Of a stretch of 64,000 nt of DNA, positions 33,542-42,056 are shown piece after piece. Source of the stretch: Streptomyces caniferus (GTDB lineage: Bacteria; Actinomycetota; Actinomycetes; Streptomycetales; Streptomycetaceae); contig NZ_BLIN01000005.1 of NCBI RefSeq assembly GCF_009811555.1, positions 1,373,501 through 1,437,500 of the forward strand. The letters run 5' to 3'. The translations under genes and the position numbers were made by a program. The notes below the pieces were generated by a model. It ran no database searches and was not told the DNA's origin. It worked only from the letters and a program-made list of their open reading frames with translations. Every line of letters begins with the position of its first letter. The first letter of the stretch is position 1.

Positions 33542-35952
33542 GCGGGACGGTCGTCCGGGCAGTCGGCAGCGGCACCGCGGCCCGCGTGACCGGCGGGCCG
33601 CTGGCCCGGCAGGTCCGGGCCGAGCCGGGCGATCAGCTCGGCGCGCACCCTGCCGAAGACCGGGTCGGCCTGATAGTCGCCGTGGCCCAGGATCTGGGCG
33701 GGCAGCGGGTTCTGCAGGGTGCGGCCGAAGGCGAGCGGGTCGCGCAGCGGCCCCTCGTCGATCCGGCGGCCGTCGTCGCAGGTGAGGCGGATCGGGCCGC
33801 CAATGGGGTCGGTGAAGCGCCACAGGTTGCGCCAGTCGTCCATCTGACGGTGCAGTCCGGTCAGCGCGGGCGGCCCGAAGAAGGCGGGGAACCAGCGTCC
33901 GTAGAGCCGCTCCAGGGGACTGCCGTACGTCAGCAGGGCGACGCGGCTGCGGGTGACCAGGTCCAGCTGCCAGACGGCGGCGGCCGCCAGCACGCTGCCC
34001 TGCGAATGCCCGGAGAGCACAAGCCGGCCGTCGAACCGCTCGGTCCAGGTGGCCATCCGCCAGGTGAGGTCGGGGACCGCGCGCTCGGCGTAACAGGGCG
34101 GCGCGAAGGGGTGGGCGGCGCGCGGCCAGAACGTACCGACGTCCCAGAGGATGCCGATGGTGCGGCGCGCGGAGTGGTCGCGATAGGCCCGCCGGCCCAT
34201 GGTGATCAGCAGTATGACACCGGCGCTCATCAGCCAGGAGCCCAGGGACTCGGCGGTCTCGGCGGCGGCGTGCACGACCGGCGGCGCGCCTTCGGTGGCG
34301 CGACCCGGTGCCAGGTCGCTGAGCCAGGCGCCGGCCACCGCGCCCGCTCCGAGTACGAGGGTGACGGCGGCGGTGGCCGCGACCAGGACCGGCGCGGAGT
34401 CGGTGAGTCCGGCGCCCGCGATGGTGCCGGCGATCCGCTTCGTACGACGCTCGTCGGGGTGCTCGCGCGGGTCGTAGAGCCCGGGGACGTCCTTGGCCAC
34501 CCGGCCGCTGACGACCATCACGCGGACGGCGGCCAGCACGACGACGATCGCGACCACGACCAGCAGGACGGGGATGACCGAGGCCTGCCAGGACAGCAGC
34601 ACCGGCGGCCCGGGGATGGGAGCGTGTTCCTGGCCGGGGGTCGCGCCGCCGTCCAGCCAGTCCGCGAAGCGCTGGGCCACTCCCCCGGACAGCACCCCGC
34701 CGACCGCGCAGGCCAGCAGGGCGACGGCGGGTCCGCCCATGCCGCACAGGGCGGTCCGGGCATCGTCGGGGGCGGAGCGCTGCAGGACCCAGGCGGTCAG
34801 GGCCAGCGCGAGGACCAACAGGCCCTGGAAGACGGCGATTCCCCCGAAGGCGGCGGCGCCGGGCAGCGCACCGTGGCTGTGGGACCCGGGGCGCGCCCAG
34901 CCGGTGTGCACGACGACCAGCGCCAGCACCCCGAGGGAGGCGAACGGGAGCGCCCGCACGACCAGATGGTCGGACTCGTCGTCCGGTGCCGCCTCGCTGC
35001 GGGCGGTGCGCCAGACGACCACGACGGTGACGGCCGCGAGCAGGATGACCAGGGCGGTCAGGGCCCGGCCGGTGACCGCGAGGGCGGTGTGGCCGTCGCC
35101 GCGCCCGTCGGCCCGGGCGCCGGCGGCGAGGAGGACGGCGGCGATGGTCAGCACGCCGGCCGTGGTGTGGGCGGCGCGCAGCCGGGCGACCAGCCGGCGG
35201 CCGTACCAGAAGCCCTTCAGGCTGAGCGGGGTGCGTTCGGCGACCGGGGTGTCGCGGGAGGTGCCGGGCAGCCGCGGCGGCGGCGAGGCGGATTCGTAGG
35301 CACTCCACGTACGGCGCGAGAGCCACCACAGGAAGCCGATGACGAGCAGCGGCACCATGGAAGCGAGCGCGAGGCGGCGGCCCGGGGCGCTCCACCAGCC
35401 GGAGTTGTCGGGGCTGAGGAAGCCCATCCAGGACTTGCCGGCGGCGCAGACGGTGGTGCCGGCGCACTGCCAGGCGGTGAGGTCGAGGGCGACCTCGCAG
35501 GCCGCGGCGGCGAGCAGGACGGTGAGGGTGAGGGCGAGGATGCGCACCAGGAGGTCGTAGAGCCGCTGGGCCGGGTGCTCGGGCGGGGCGGCCGGGCGCA
35601 TCCAGTGGGCGAGGTTGGCGACCATGAAGGGCACCAGGAGCAGCCACAGGGCCCGGGCCCCGTTGCCCGAGGTGAGGTTGGACCAGCAGTACGCCTCGCG
35701 CACCGGCTCGCCGCGGTAGTCGTCGGGCCGCTGCTCGGCGTCCGCGTCGTCCGTACGGCGGTAGCAGGCGGCGGTGTCGTCGCCGGTGATCAGCTGGACG
35801 CGCGGGTCGCCGAGCATCTCCTGTGCGGTGGTGCCGCCGACGCCGTGCACCAGCAGCTCCAGGGAGAGGTGCGGTGCGGCGGGTGGCGGGCCATCTGCCG
35901 TGCTCTCACGGCCCGTTGGGCGCGCGTGCGGTGTCGGATCCGCGGTCTCCAC
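33511..35952 (-). CDS. Large polytopic membrane protein with a lipase-like motif
   Basis: 813 residues starting with GTG at 35952, GGGGGAC upstream. The N-terminus has an odd LELLVHGVGGTTAQEML, which looks like the oxyanion HGG segment of an alpha/beta hydrolase. About ten hydrophobic helices follow between residues 100 and 600. The C-terminal part has the nucleophile elbow LSGHSQGSVLAA near residue 647 (GxSxG type). The split of hydrolase motifs around a membrane domain suggests a membrane-embedded serine hydrolase. It overlaps the beta-helix/AAA gene tail to tail. Confidence 0.78.
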   Translation of the reverse strand: METADPTPHARPTGRESTADGPPPAAPHLSLELLVHGVGGTTAQEMLGDPRVQLITGDDTAACYRRTDDADAEQRPDDYRGEPVREAYCWSNLTSGNGARALWLLLVPFMVANLAHWMRPAAPPEHPAQRLYDLLVRILALTLTVLLAAAACEVALDLTAWQCAGTTVCAAGKSWMGFLSPDNSGWWSAPGRRLALASMVPLLVIGFLWWLSRRTWSAYESASPPPRLPGTSRDTPVAERTPLSLKGFWYGRRLVARLRAAHTTAGVLTIAAVLLAAGARADGRGDGHTALAVTGRALTALVILLAAVTVVVVWRTARSEAAPDDESDHLVVRALPFASLGVLALVVVHTGWARPGSHSHGALPGAAAFGGIAVFQGLLVLALALTAWVLQRSAPDDARTALCGMGGPAVALLACAVGGVLSGGVAQRFADWLDGGATPGQEHAPIPGPPVLLSWQASVIPVLLVVVAIVVVLAAVRVMVVSGRVAKDVPGLYDPREHPDERRTKRIAGTIAGAGLTDSAPVLVAATAAVTLVLGAGAVAGAWLSDLAPGRATEGAPPVVHAAAETAESLGSWLMSAGVILLITMGRRAYRDHSARRTIGILWDVGTFWPRAAHPFAPPCYAERAVPDLTWRMATWTERFDGRLVLSGHSQGSVLAAAAVWQLDLVTRSRVALLTYGSPLERLYGRWFPAFFGPPALTGLHRQMDDWRNLWRFTDPIGGPIRLTCDDGRRIDEGPLRDPLAFGRTLQNPLPAQILGHGDYQADPVFGRVRAELIARLGPDLPGQRPAGHAGRGAAADCPDDRPAQGSSGRSSA

Positions 35953-36310
35953 TGGTGTCCCCCGTAGTCATGCGGTGTGTGAGGCGTGCGCAGGGTCGTG
36001 CGTGCGCTGTGGGTAGTGGTTGCGCTGCGTGGTGCGTGGTGCGTGGTGCGTGCGATGTGTTGGTGGTGCGTTTGCGCGGGCTTGGCAACGTGCGCGGGGC
36101 GGTGCGTGCGCGGTGGCTCGCGCCGTGTGGTGGTGCCCCGTTGTTCGTACGGCGCCGTGCGGTGCGGCGCTCCCGGATTGTCTCTTCCCCCGGGAAGCAC
36201 ATCCAGTACCCACTCCGGGGCGGTACTTGGTCGGTGGGCGGGTGGGCGGGGTTTTGCGCGCCCCCGCGTCCCCCCCACCCCCGAACCCACCCCCCGCCCC
36301 CTCCCCCGAA

Positions 36311-36335
36311 GGGGGAGAGGGGGAGGGGGCGGGGG
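36311..36335 (+). other. G-quadruplex motif with four G5 runs
   Basis: Four runs of five guanines are separated by AGA, A and C. This is a very strong quadruplex pattern with minimal loops, next to a C-run-rich stretch on its left that could form an i-motif. Confidence 0.75.
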
Positions 36336-36342
36336 AGCGATC

Positions 36343-36432
36343 CCGGCCGCCCCGGCCGCCCCGGCCGCCCCGGCAGGCCCGGCAGGCCCGGCAGGCCCGG
36401 CAGGCCCGGCAGGCCCGGCAGGACCAGCAGGC
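36343..36432. repeat. Ten tandem 9-bp repeats
   Basis: Three copies of CCGGCCGCC are followed by seven copies of CCGGCAGGC with minor changes in the last two. In the frame beginning at 36343 this reads Pro-Ala-Ala then Pro-Ala-Gly triplets, a collagen-like Gly-X-Y pattern. There is no ribosome site or credible start, so coding is not supported. Confidence 0.8.
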
Positions 36433-36452
36433 CCTGCGGCAGGGCGGCAGGG

Positions 36453-36558
36453 CCGCGCCCCACCGCAGGCCACGTCCCACCCCATAGGCCGCGCCCCGTC
36501 GCAGGCCAGGTCCACCCCATAGGCCGCGCCCCGCCGCAGCCCACGCCCCACCGCAGCC
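36453..36558. repeat. Three imperfect 35-bp direct repeats
   Basis: Units start at 36453, 36489 and 36524. Each begins with CCGCGCCCC and contains CGCAG; the first two end in CCACCCCATAGG, which the third has lost. They lie about 240-340 bp upstream of the DeoR start and have no known function. Confidence 0.65.
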
Positions 36559-36795
36559 CGCCCAGCCCCGCCGCCAACCACCACCGGCCACAGCGCACGC
36601 GCCACCCCCGCCGGGCCCCCTCCCCCAACCCCATCCACATGCCCATCCCCCACCCCCTCCCCACCAGCAATCACTTCCCCCGTCACCAGCACCACTGTCA
36701 GTACCTCGTGCGAGGATGAGGGCATCAGTGATCGCGGGCGGCAGCCAGCGCGTACGACCCGACACAGCGAGCCGGGGCGGAAGGGACGGGCCGGG

Positions 36796-37641
36796 GTGAG
36801 CGACAACCAGAACCTCCTCGCGGAGCAGCGGCGTGCCCTGATTCTCGACGAGATCAGGCGACGCGGAGGGGTGCGGGTCAATGAACTCACCCGCAAGCTG
36901 AACGTGTCCGATATGACGGTCCGTCGCGATCTGGACGCACTGGCCCGCCAGGGCCTGGTGGAGAAGGTGCACGGCGGCGCGGTGCCGGTCAGCGAGCCGA
37001 GTGCGCACGAGCCCGGTTTCGAGGCGAAGTCGGCGCTGGAGCTGAGCGCCAAGGAGGACATCGCCAAGGCGGCGGCCGAGATGGCGGCACCGGGCAGCGC
37101 GATCGCCCTGGCGGGCGGCACGACCGCGTTCGCGCTGGCGCAGCAGTTGCTGGACGTGCCGGATCTGACGGTGGTGACGAATTCGGTACGGGTGGCCGAT
37201 GTGTTCTACGGCGCGCAGCGGGCGGCGGCCAGCGGTGGCGCCGGGCCTCGCGCGGGCGCCGCGACGGTCGTGCTGACGGGCGGGGTGCGGACGCCGTCGG
37301 ACACCCTGGTGGGCCCGGTGGCCGATGCCGCGATCCGGTCGCTGCACTTCGATGTGCTCTTCCTCGGGGTGCACGGCATATCGGTGGAGGCGGGGCTGTC
37401 GACTCCCAATCTGGCGGAGGCGGAGACCAACCGGCATTTCGTGCGGTCCGCGCGCCGCGTGGTGGTGGTCGCGGACCACACCAAGTGGGGCACCGTCGGC
37501 CTGAGTTCGTTTGCGACGCTGGACCAGGTGGAGGTGCTGGTGACGGATGCCGGGCTGTCCGCCGAGGCGCGCGCGGAGTTCGCCGAGCTGCCGCCGGAGC
37601 TGGTGGTGGCGGGCGAGCGGCCGGCCGACGCGGACATCTGA
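36796..37641 (+). CDS. DeoR/GlpR family transcriptional regulator
   Basis: 281 residues starting with GTG, GAAGGGACGGG upstream. The N-terminal HTH (RRALILDEIRRRGGVRVNEL, VSDMTVRRDLDALARQGL) and HGGAV hinge are diagnostic. The sugar-phosphate-binding C-terminal domain has the GGTT, VVTNS and DTLVGPVAD motifs of the DeoR sensor fold, with GVHG and ADHTKWG. It probably represses a sugar-phosphate gene set, but no sugar operon is adjacent, so the target is unknown. Confidence 0.92.
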   Translation: MSDNQNLLAEQRRALILDEIRRRGGVRVNELTRKLNVSDMTVRRDLDALARQGLVEKVHGGAVPVSEPSAHEPGFEAKSALELSAKEDIAKAAAEMAAPGSAIALAGGTTAFALAQQLLDVPDLTVVTNSVRVADVFYGAQRAAASGGAGPRAGAATVVLTGGVRTPSDTLVGPVADAAIRSLHFDVLFLGVHGISVEAGLSTPNLAEAETNRHFVRSARRVVVVADHTKWGTVGLSSFATLDQVEVLVTDAGLSAEARAEFAELPPELVVAGERPADADI

Positions 37642-37645
37642 CGAA

Positions 37646-37660
37646 CTGACAGATCGTCAG
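37646..37660. promoter_or_regulatory. Palindrome upstream of the SRPBCC gene
   Basis: CTGAC (37646-37650), AGATC spacer, GTCAG (37656-37660): a perfect 5-bp dyad 78 bp upstream of the start at 37738 and five bases after the DeoR stop. It is a possible operator. Confidence 0.4.
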
Positions 37661-37737
37661 CTAAAGTGAGCCGCTGCGGCGGCGTTCCCGGCCGCCGCTC
37701 CGCAGGCCGCCGACCGTCCCGTAGGGGGTGCTCGTAC

Positions 37738-38211
37738 ATGGCACGCCGACTCCGCCCCGTCGAGCTCGCATTCGTCGAGTCCGCCCCGCTGCGGCTGGTG
37801 TTCGCGGCGGAGGCCGCCGCGCCACCGGAAGCGGTGTATGCGGCGCTGGCGGACGATGTGGCGGGCTGGTCGCGCTGGTTCACGGGCGTGGCCCGGTCCG
37901 CGTCGACGCACGGCGGCAAGGGCCGTGAGGTGCACCTCACGGGCGGCACCCGCTTCACGGAGACGGTCCTGGCGGCCGAGCCCGACGTGCGCTACGCCTA
38001 CCGGGTCGACACCACCAACACCCCCGGGCTGCATGCCCTGTTGGAGGACTGGCGGCTGACACCGACGGATGGCGGCACCCGACTGCGGTGGACGTTCGCG
38101 GCGGACGGCCCCGCACCGTTCCGCTTCCTGCTGACGCTGGCCAGGCCCGGCCTGGGCCGCGCCTTCCGGAAGTCGGCGCGGGCCCTGGACCGCAGGCTCG
38201 CCAAGGCCTGA
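37738..38211 (+). CDS. SRPBCC / polyketide-cyclase-like protein
   Basis: 157 residues; ATG at 37738 with TAGGGGG upstream. The Bet v 1-like fold is seen in order: VESAPLRLVFAAEAAAPPEAVYAALAD, WSRWFTG, TRFTETVLAAEPDVRYAYRV, and WRLTPTDGGTRLRWTF. SRPBCC proteins bind hydrophobic ligands in a deep cavity; some cyclise polyketides or carry lipids. No biosynthetic genes adjoin it. It follows the DeoR gene by 96 bp and may be separately regulated. Confidence 0.87.
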   Translation: MARRLRPVELAFVESAPLRLVFAAEAAAPPEAVYAALADDVAGWSRWFTGVARSASTHGGKGREVHLTGGTRFTETVLAAEPDVRYAYRVDTTNTPGLHALLEDWRLTPTDGGTRLRWTFAADGPAPFRFLLTLARPGLGRAFRKSARALDRRLAKA

Positions 38212-38259
38212 GGCAGCTCGGGACGCCGGCCGGCGCGACGGACTCGGACGGGCCAGGAG

Positions 38260-39477
38260 TCAGACGGGCCAGGAGCCGGTGGCCAGGAACGTGTCGAGGG
38301 TGCGCGCGTAGGGCGCGATGTCCAGCCCTTGGGAGGCCAGCCAGTCGTCGGAGTAGTACTTGTCGAGGTAGCGGTCGCCGGGATCGCACAGCAGGGTGAC
38401 CACGGACCCCCGTTGCCCCTCGGCGACCATCTCCGCGACGATCTTCAGGGCGCTCCACAGCCCCGTGCCGGTCGAGCCGCCCGCCTTGCGGCCGATCGCG
38501 GTCTCCAGGGCACGTACGGCGGCGATGCTGGCCGCGTCCGGCACCTTCATCATCCGGTCTATCGCGCCCGGCACGAAGCTCGGCTCCATACGGGGCCGCC
38601 CGATGCCCTCGATGCGGGAGGCGGTGGCGCAGTCCGTCTTCGCATCACCGGTGAGCCAGCCGTCGAAGAAACAGGAGTTCTCCGGGTCGGGGACACAGAT
38701 GCGGGTGTCGTACTGCATGTAGTGGACATAGCGGGCGATGGTCGCGGAGGTGCCGCCGGTGCCCGCGGTCGCCACGATCCAGGCGGGCTCGGGATAGCGT
38801 TCCAGCCGCAGCTGCTGGTAGATCGACTCGGCGATGTTGTTGTTGCCGCGCCAGTCCGTGGCCCGTTCCGCGTAGGTGAACTGGTCCATGTAATGACCGC
38901 CGGATTCCGCGGCGAGCCGGGCGGAGACCTCGTAGACGGTCCGCGGGTCCTGCACCAGATGGCAGGTGCCGCCGTGGAACTCGATCAGCCGGGTCTTCTC
39001 GCGGCTGGTGGTGGCCGGCATCACCGCGATGAACGGCACCCCGATGAGCGAGGCGAAATACGCCTCCGACACGGCCGTGGAGCCACTGGAGGCCTCGATG
39101 ACGGGCTTCCCGGGCCGGATCCAGCCGTTGCACAGCCCGTAGAGGAACAGCGAGCGGGCCAGCCGGTGCTTGAGGCTGCCGGTGGGGTGCGTCGACTCGT
39201 CCTTGAGGTAGAGGTCGATGCCCCACTCCTCGGGCAGCGGGAAGCGCAGGAGGTGGGTATCGGCGGTGCGGTTGGCGTCCGCCTGGACCTTGCGGACGGC
39301 TTCTTTGAGCCAGCTCCGGTAGGCCGGATCCGTACGGTCGCCGTCCACGGTCGGCATCGGGGTACTGCCCACGGCCTCGGTCGGCACCGAGGCGCCGGGT
39401 GCGGCCTCGGTCGGCGTCGGGGTACCGGCCACGGCCTCCTGGTCGGGCCGGCTCTGCGGCTGCTGTGCGGTGCTCAC
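38260..39477 (-). CDS. PLP-dependent cysteine desulfhydrase/cysteine synthase-like enzyme
   Basis: 405 residues from GTG 39477, with GGAGGAG upstream. Residues 1-48 are a low-complexity tail of imperfect TPTPTEA-like repeats. The fold-type II PLP domain then begins: the PLP lysine is Lys103 ([12 protein letters not shown]), the substrate loop is [13 protein letters not shown], and the phosphate loop is [10 protein letters not shown]. It resembles actinobacterial Cds1-like L-cysteine desulfhydrases, which release H2S, pyruvate and ammonia. The reaction is inferred from that resemblance. Confidence 0.82.
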   Translation of the reverse strand: MSTAQQPQSRPDQEAVAGTPTPTEAAPGASVPTEAVGSTPMPTVDGDRTDPAYRSWLKEAVRKVQADANRTADTHLLRFPLPEEWGIDLYLKDESTHPTGSLKHRLARSLFLYGLCNGWIRPGKPVIEASSGSTAVSEAYFASLIGVPFIAVMPATTSREKTRLIEFHGGTCHLVQDPRTVYEVSARLAAESGGHYMDQFTYAERATDWRGNNNIAESIYQQLRLERYPEPAWIVATAGTGGTSATIARYVHYMQYDTRICVPDPENSCFFDGWLTGDAKTDCATASRIEGIGRPRMEPSFVPGAIDRMMKVPDAASIAAVRALETAIGRKAGGSTGTGLWSALKIVAEMVAEGQRGSVVTLLCDPGDRYLDKYYSDDWLASQGLDIAPYARTLDTFLATGSWPV

Positions 39478-39727
39478 CGGCGCGCTCCTCCGGGGTGGGT
39501 TCGAAAGCCCGCGCACGACGGCGAGCAGACTCCGACTATAACCACCCTCTGCACCCTTCTCACCTGCATAAACATCACTTTGGGATACCCCAAGCAGGTC
39601 GTGGGGCAGGATCGTTGCGTGCTGTGCACACCGGGGGGGGGCACTGGTGCACCGGGCGCGGCACCGGCAGACTTCTTCTCAAGGGGCGGTGGAGGGCAAC
39701 TGCCCGTCCAACCGAGGAGGTGCCGGC

Positions 39728-40015
39728 ATGGCGGAGGCCGAGTTCAACGCGACCGGCGTACGGATCGAGCGATGGCTGCGGTCCTTGACCCGCGCCGGAC
39801 AGGTCGTCATCCGAGACGGCCGCCTGGCGCTGCTGACCAGCTACGGCACGGAGATCGACAGCGCCCCGCTGCAGGCCGTAGAGGCCCATAAACCGCTGTT
39901 CGCGGCCCGGGACCGGGCGCTCGCCACGCTCAACGGCCACCGCTATTCGCTCACCCTGGGCGCCCCGGAACTGTTCTTCAAGGCCCTGGAGGCGGCGCGT
40001 CCGCAGCGCTCCTGA
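39728..40015 (+). CDS. Small conserved protein of unknown function
   Basis: 95 residues; ATG at 39728 with GAGGAGG nine bases upstream. The sequence is soluble and mixed alpha/beta (GVRIERWLRSLTRAGQVVIRDGRLALLTSYGTEIDSAP), with LFAARDRALATLNGHRYSL later. No signal, membrane helix or metal motif. I do not recognise the family, but strong GC3 and a good ribosome site support it. It stands alone, divergent from the desulfhydrase-like gene. Confidence 0.78.
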   Translation: MAEAEFNATGVRIERWLRSLTRAGQVVIRDGRLALLTSYGTEIDSAPLQAVEAHKPLFAARDRALATLNGHRYSLTLGAPELFFKALEAARPQRS

Positions 40016-40190
40016 CGGCCCCCTCCGGACGTGGAGGTGCGGTTGCGGGAGCGGACCGGCTGCATGACCCTGGACTCGTATCACTGAGGGTTCACCAGCG
40101 GTGACGCTGTGGCGCAGTCGGCATCGCTGGATCCGATCTTCGCCCCTGCCCGGTGAGAGGGGCGCCCGGCCTCATCAGGGAGTCGCGGTC

Positions 40191-40697
40191 GTGATCAGGC
40201 AGCCCAGCAGGCACTGCACGGTGGAGCTCCAAGCCGTTCCGGCTCGCATCGGACATGTGCGCAGAATCGTCTCCGCGCAGCTGCGGTACTGGCGTCTCGA
40301 CGCCTTGATAGACCCGGCGGCGCTCGGGGTGACCGAACTCCTCGCCAATGTCCACCGGCACGCCCGCCCCAGCAAACAGTGCACCGTGGAACTGTGCGTC
40401 CTACTGGACCAGTTGACGGTCTCGGTGCACGACGAGGATCCCCGGCTGCCGCGGATCCGGGCCGCGGACACCTGGGACACCTGCGGTCGCGGCCTGGCAC
40501 TGATCGCGGCGCTCAGCGAGAGCTGGGGGGTGCGGCCGGACGGCAGCGGCAAGGTCGTGTGGTTCACCCTTCCGGCGCTGACCACCGCTCCCGAAGAGGC
40601 CTGTACGGTCCGTGGCTATCTGGAGCCCCTGCCGCTGGCGGACACCGGTACGGCGGCCGGCCCGTGCCCCGGGATACGGGGTACGAGGGTCGGCTGA
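40191..40697 (+). CDS. RsbW-like ATP-binding regulatory protein
   Basis: 168 residues from GTG 40191, which has AGGGAG upstream; a longer frame is possible but unsupported. It has the GHKL motifs TELLANVHRHAR (N-box), VHDEDPRLPRI (G1) and CGRGLALIAALSESWG (G2), followed by GKVVWFTL. The last 40 residues are extra and proline/glycine-rich. It is one of many anti-sigma-like ATPases typical of Streptomyces. No partner gene is adjacent. Confidence 0.83.
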   Translation: MIRQPSRHCTVELQAVPARIGHVRRIVSAQLRYWRLDALIDPAALGVTELLANVHRHARPSKQCTVELCVLLDQLTVSVHDEDPRLPRIRAADTWDTCGRGLALIAALSESWGVRPDGSGKVVWFTLPALTTAPEEACTVRGYLEPLPLADTGTAAGPCPGIRGTRVG

Positions 40698-41348
40698 CGG
40701 GGTGGCCCGCGGCTGGCCGCGGGCGGGGCGGTCAGGCCGGATCGCGCCCTGCCCTCATGTCGGTCATGCCGCCCAAGAGCCGGGTTCGCAGCGGTCAACC
40801 CGTCCACACCCAACAGCCCGCGCCGATCGGCCGGTCCGTGCCCGACCCTCGCACCGGGCTGCCGGTTCTTACCGGACACTCACACCGGTGAGGGGTGGCT
40901 GGATATCGCCGAGGCCGGTGATTTCCGGCCGGTGATCGAGGCCGGTGATCGGCGCGGGCGGGTGATCAACGAGCGTGAGTGATCAACGAGCGTGGGTGAC
41001 CGCCGAGGAGTTCGCCGATGCGGCCCGCGCGACCGCGGGCACGGGGCCCGGTGACCGGCGCGCCCACGATGCCCCTCCCACCGACCCCGCGCCGTTTTCC
41101 CGTATCCCGCCGCCCAGTTACCCTCTGCGGCCCCTACTGATCGGTCCGGTCACTACGGCCCGCGGCGCATCCAGCCGCGCTGAAGGCGGCCACCCGGTCC
41201 AACTCCCGACGGGTCATGGCAGCGTCGTGTCCGCCGCGTACCGCATCGGCACGCGCCTTCCTGCCCCTGGTTACGAGCCGCGCACCCAACGGCCCAGGGG
41301 CCCCGGCGACCTGGCGGCGGTGATCCCCCCCCGGCATCGCCACCACGC
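40698..41348. other. Intergenic region with repeats, no supported gene
   Basis: A terminator-like hairpin lies at 40706-40723 (CCCGCGG, CTGG loop, CCGCGGG). Around 40910-40950 the words GCCGGTGAT recur, and at 40962-40995 a 17-bp unit GTGATCAACGAGCGTGA is repeated once with one change. An open frame from about 40975 begins MSDQRAWVTAEEFADAARA but then loses protein-like composition and was not accepted. Nothing else is recognised before the decayed ABC gene. Confidence 0.5.
40706..40723 (+). terminator. Hairpin after the RsbW-like gene
   Basis: A perfect 7-bp GC stem with a 4-nt loop nine bases after the stop at 40697. It has no T-tract. Confidence 0.5.
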
Positions 41349-41512
41349 TCACGCCGAGCCGGACGGGCCCATGACCGCGGCGAATTGACCGGCCGGGAGG
41401 TCGAGGTTCACCCCCTCCGGGGTCCGCACCCGCGCCTCGTCCGCCCCGTAGGCCTTGAGGGCTCGACGTCCCTCGCAGTGGGCGCGGCCCCGGTGCGGCA
41501 GGCGGCGGTCAT
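41349..41512 (-). pseudogene. Decayed ABC-transporter ATPase fragment
   Basis: The start ATG at 41512 overlaps the SHOCT gene stop (ATGA), the usual coupled arrangement of a small SHOCT protein and an ABC ATPase. The first frame reads MTAACRTGAAPTARDVE, then a frame change is needed to continue as LKAYGADEARVRTPEG, VNLDLPAGQFAAVMGPSG. It ends with a stop right where the Walker A lysine should be (GPSGSGKST expected). Both a frameshift and a truncation have destroyed it. No permease remnant was found downstream. Confidence 0.72.
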
Positions 41513-41817
41513 GCCGTGCCTCCCTTGGGGCCGGCGCCGAAGTGCTCCTCCAGGACGGAGAGCCGGCGCCAGTACTCCTCCTCGTCGATCTCCCCGGCGG
41601 CAAAGCGCCGGCCCAGTACGGCGAGGGGCGAGGGGGCGTCGGCACGGGCGGAGTACTGCGGGCCACGGAACCGCCCGCCGGGCCCGCCATGGCGTCGGCC
41701 GGTGCGGCGCAGCAGCGTGACGACGCCGACGATGACCAGCGCCCACAGAACGGGGACGAACAGGAACCAGGGCCCCGGGCCACCGCCGGCCCAGGGTTCG
41801 GCGAGTTCGAACATCAT
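41509..41817 (-). CDS. SHOCT-domain membrane protein
   Basis: 102 residues; the first of two adjacent ATGs (41817) is better spaced from GAGGAG. One hydrophobic helix at about 15-37 (GPWFLFVPVLWALVIVGVVTLL) is followed by a basic stretch and a C-terminal SHOCT motif (PLAVLGRRFAAGEIDEEEYWRRLSVLEE). SHOCT motifs are short oligomerisation-type helices. It normally pairs with the ABC ATPase encoded next to it, which is now a pseudogene, so its role may be lost. Confidence 0.83.
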   Translation of the reverse strand: MMFELAEPWAGGGPGPWFLFVPVLWALVIVGVVTLLRRTGRRHGGPGGRFRGPQYSARADAPSPLAVLGRRFAAGEIDEEEYWRRLSVLEEHFGAGPKGGTA

Positions 41818-42020
41818 GATCAGCTCCTCGCTGAGGCAAGGGGCCGGAGGGTTCCGGCCCCGGGGAGGACCGGGGGTTCCGGTCTCCTTCGAGCCTCGCC
41901 CGCGGAAGGCCGCCGGTCGTCGTACGGCCAGCGGCTCTGTCCGTACGCCACGGGAAGTACGCGGGGCCTCCCCGCCTGCTCCGACCGCTAAGGCCCGCCC
42001 TCCCCCCGCTCCGGCGCCCC

Positions 42021-42056
42021 TTGAGCTCTGTAACTACTAGTATGTACAGTGCTCGC
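42021..42056 (+). promoter_or_regulatory. TetR promoter with palindromic operator
   Basis: TTGAGC (42021-42026) and TACAGT (42045-42050) are spaced 18 bp, a reasonable sigma-70-like pair. An imperfect palindrome (42030-42047) with a perfect TACTAGTA core at 42035-42042 lies between them, in operator position for autoregulation. The -10 box ends six bases before ATG 42057 and there is no Shine-Dalgarno, suggesting a leaderless mRNA. Confidence 0.6.

Larger units (their letters stand above)
35953..36795. other. Long non-coding region with strand asymmetry and repeats
   Basis: No gene is supported in these 843 bp; overlapping long frames in several phases are compositional. The left part (about 35967-36170) is G/T-rich on the + strand and includes four tandem TGCGTGG-like heptamers near 36028-36055. 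The right part is C-rich. At 36301-36317 a CTCCCCC/GGGGGAG hairpin is present. Other structures are listed separately: the G-quadruplex motif at 36311, 9-bp repeats at 36343 and 35-bp repeats at 36453. Promoters of the DeoR gene and of the membrane hydrolase gene must lie at the two ends. Confidence 0.55.

Noticed and set aside
35968..37121. Long overlapping open frames on both strands with collagen-like Gly-X-Y runs
   Set aside because: The triplet runs come from 9-bp DNA repeats and appear in several frames and both strands at once. No ribosome site, start context or flanking protein domain supports any of them, and one frame runs through the DeoR gene.
40975..41388. 137-residue open frame starting MSDQRAWVTAEEFADAARA
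   Set aside because: Only the first 20 residues look protein-like; the rest is low-complexity and it begins inside a short direct repeat with no ribosome site.
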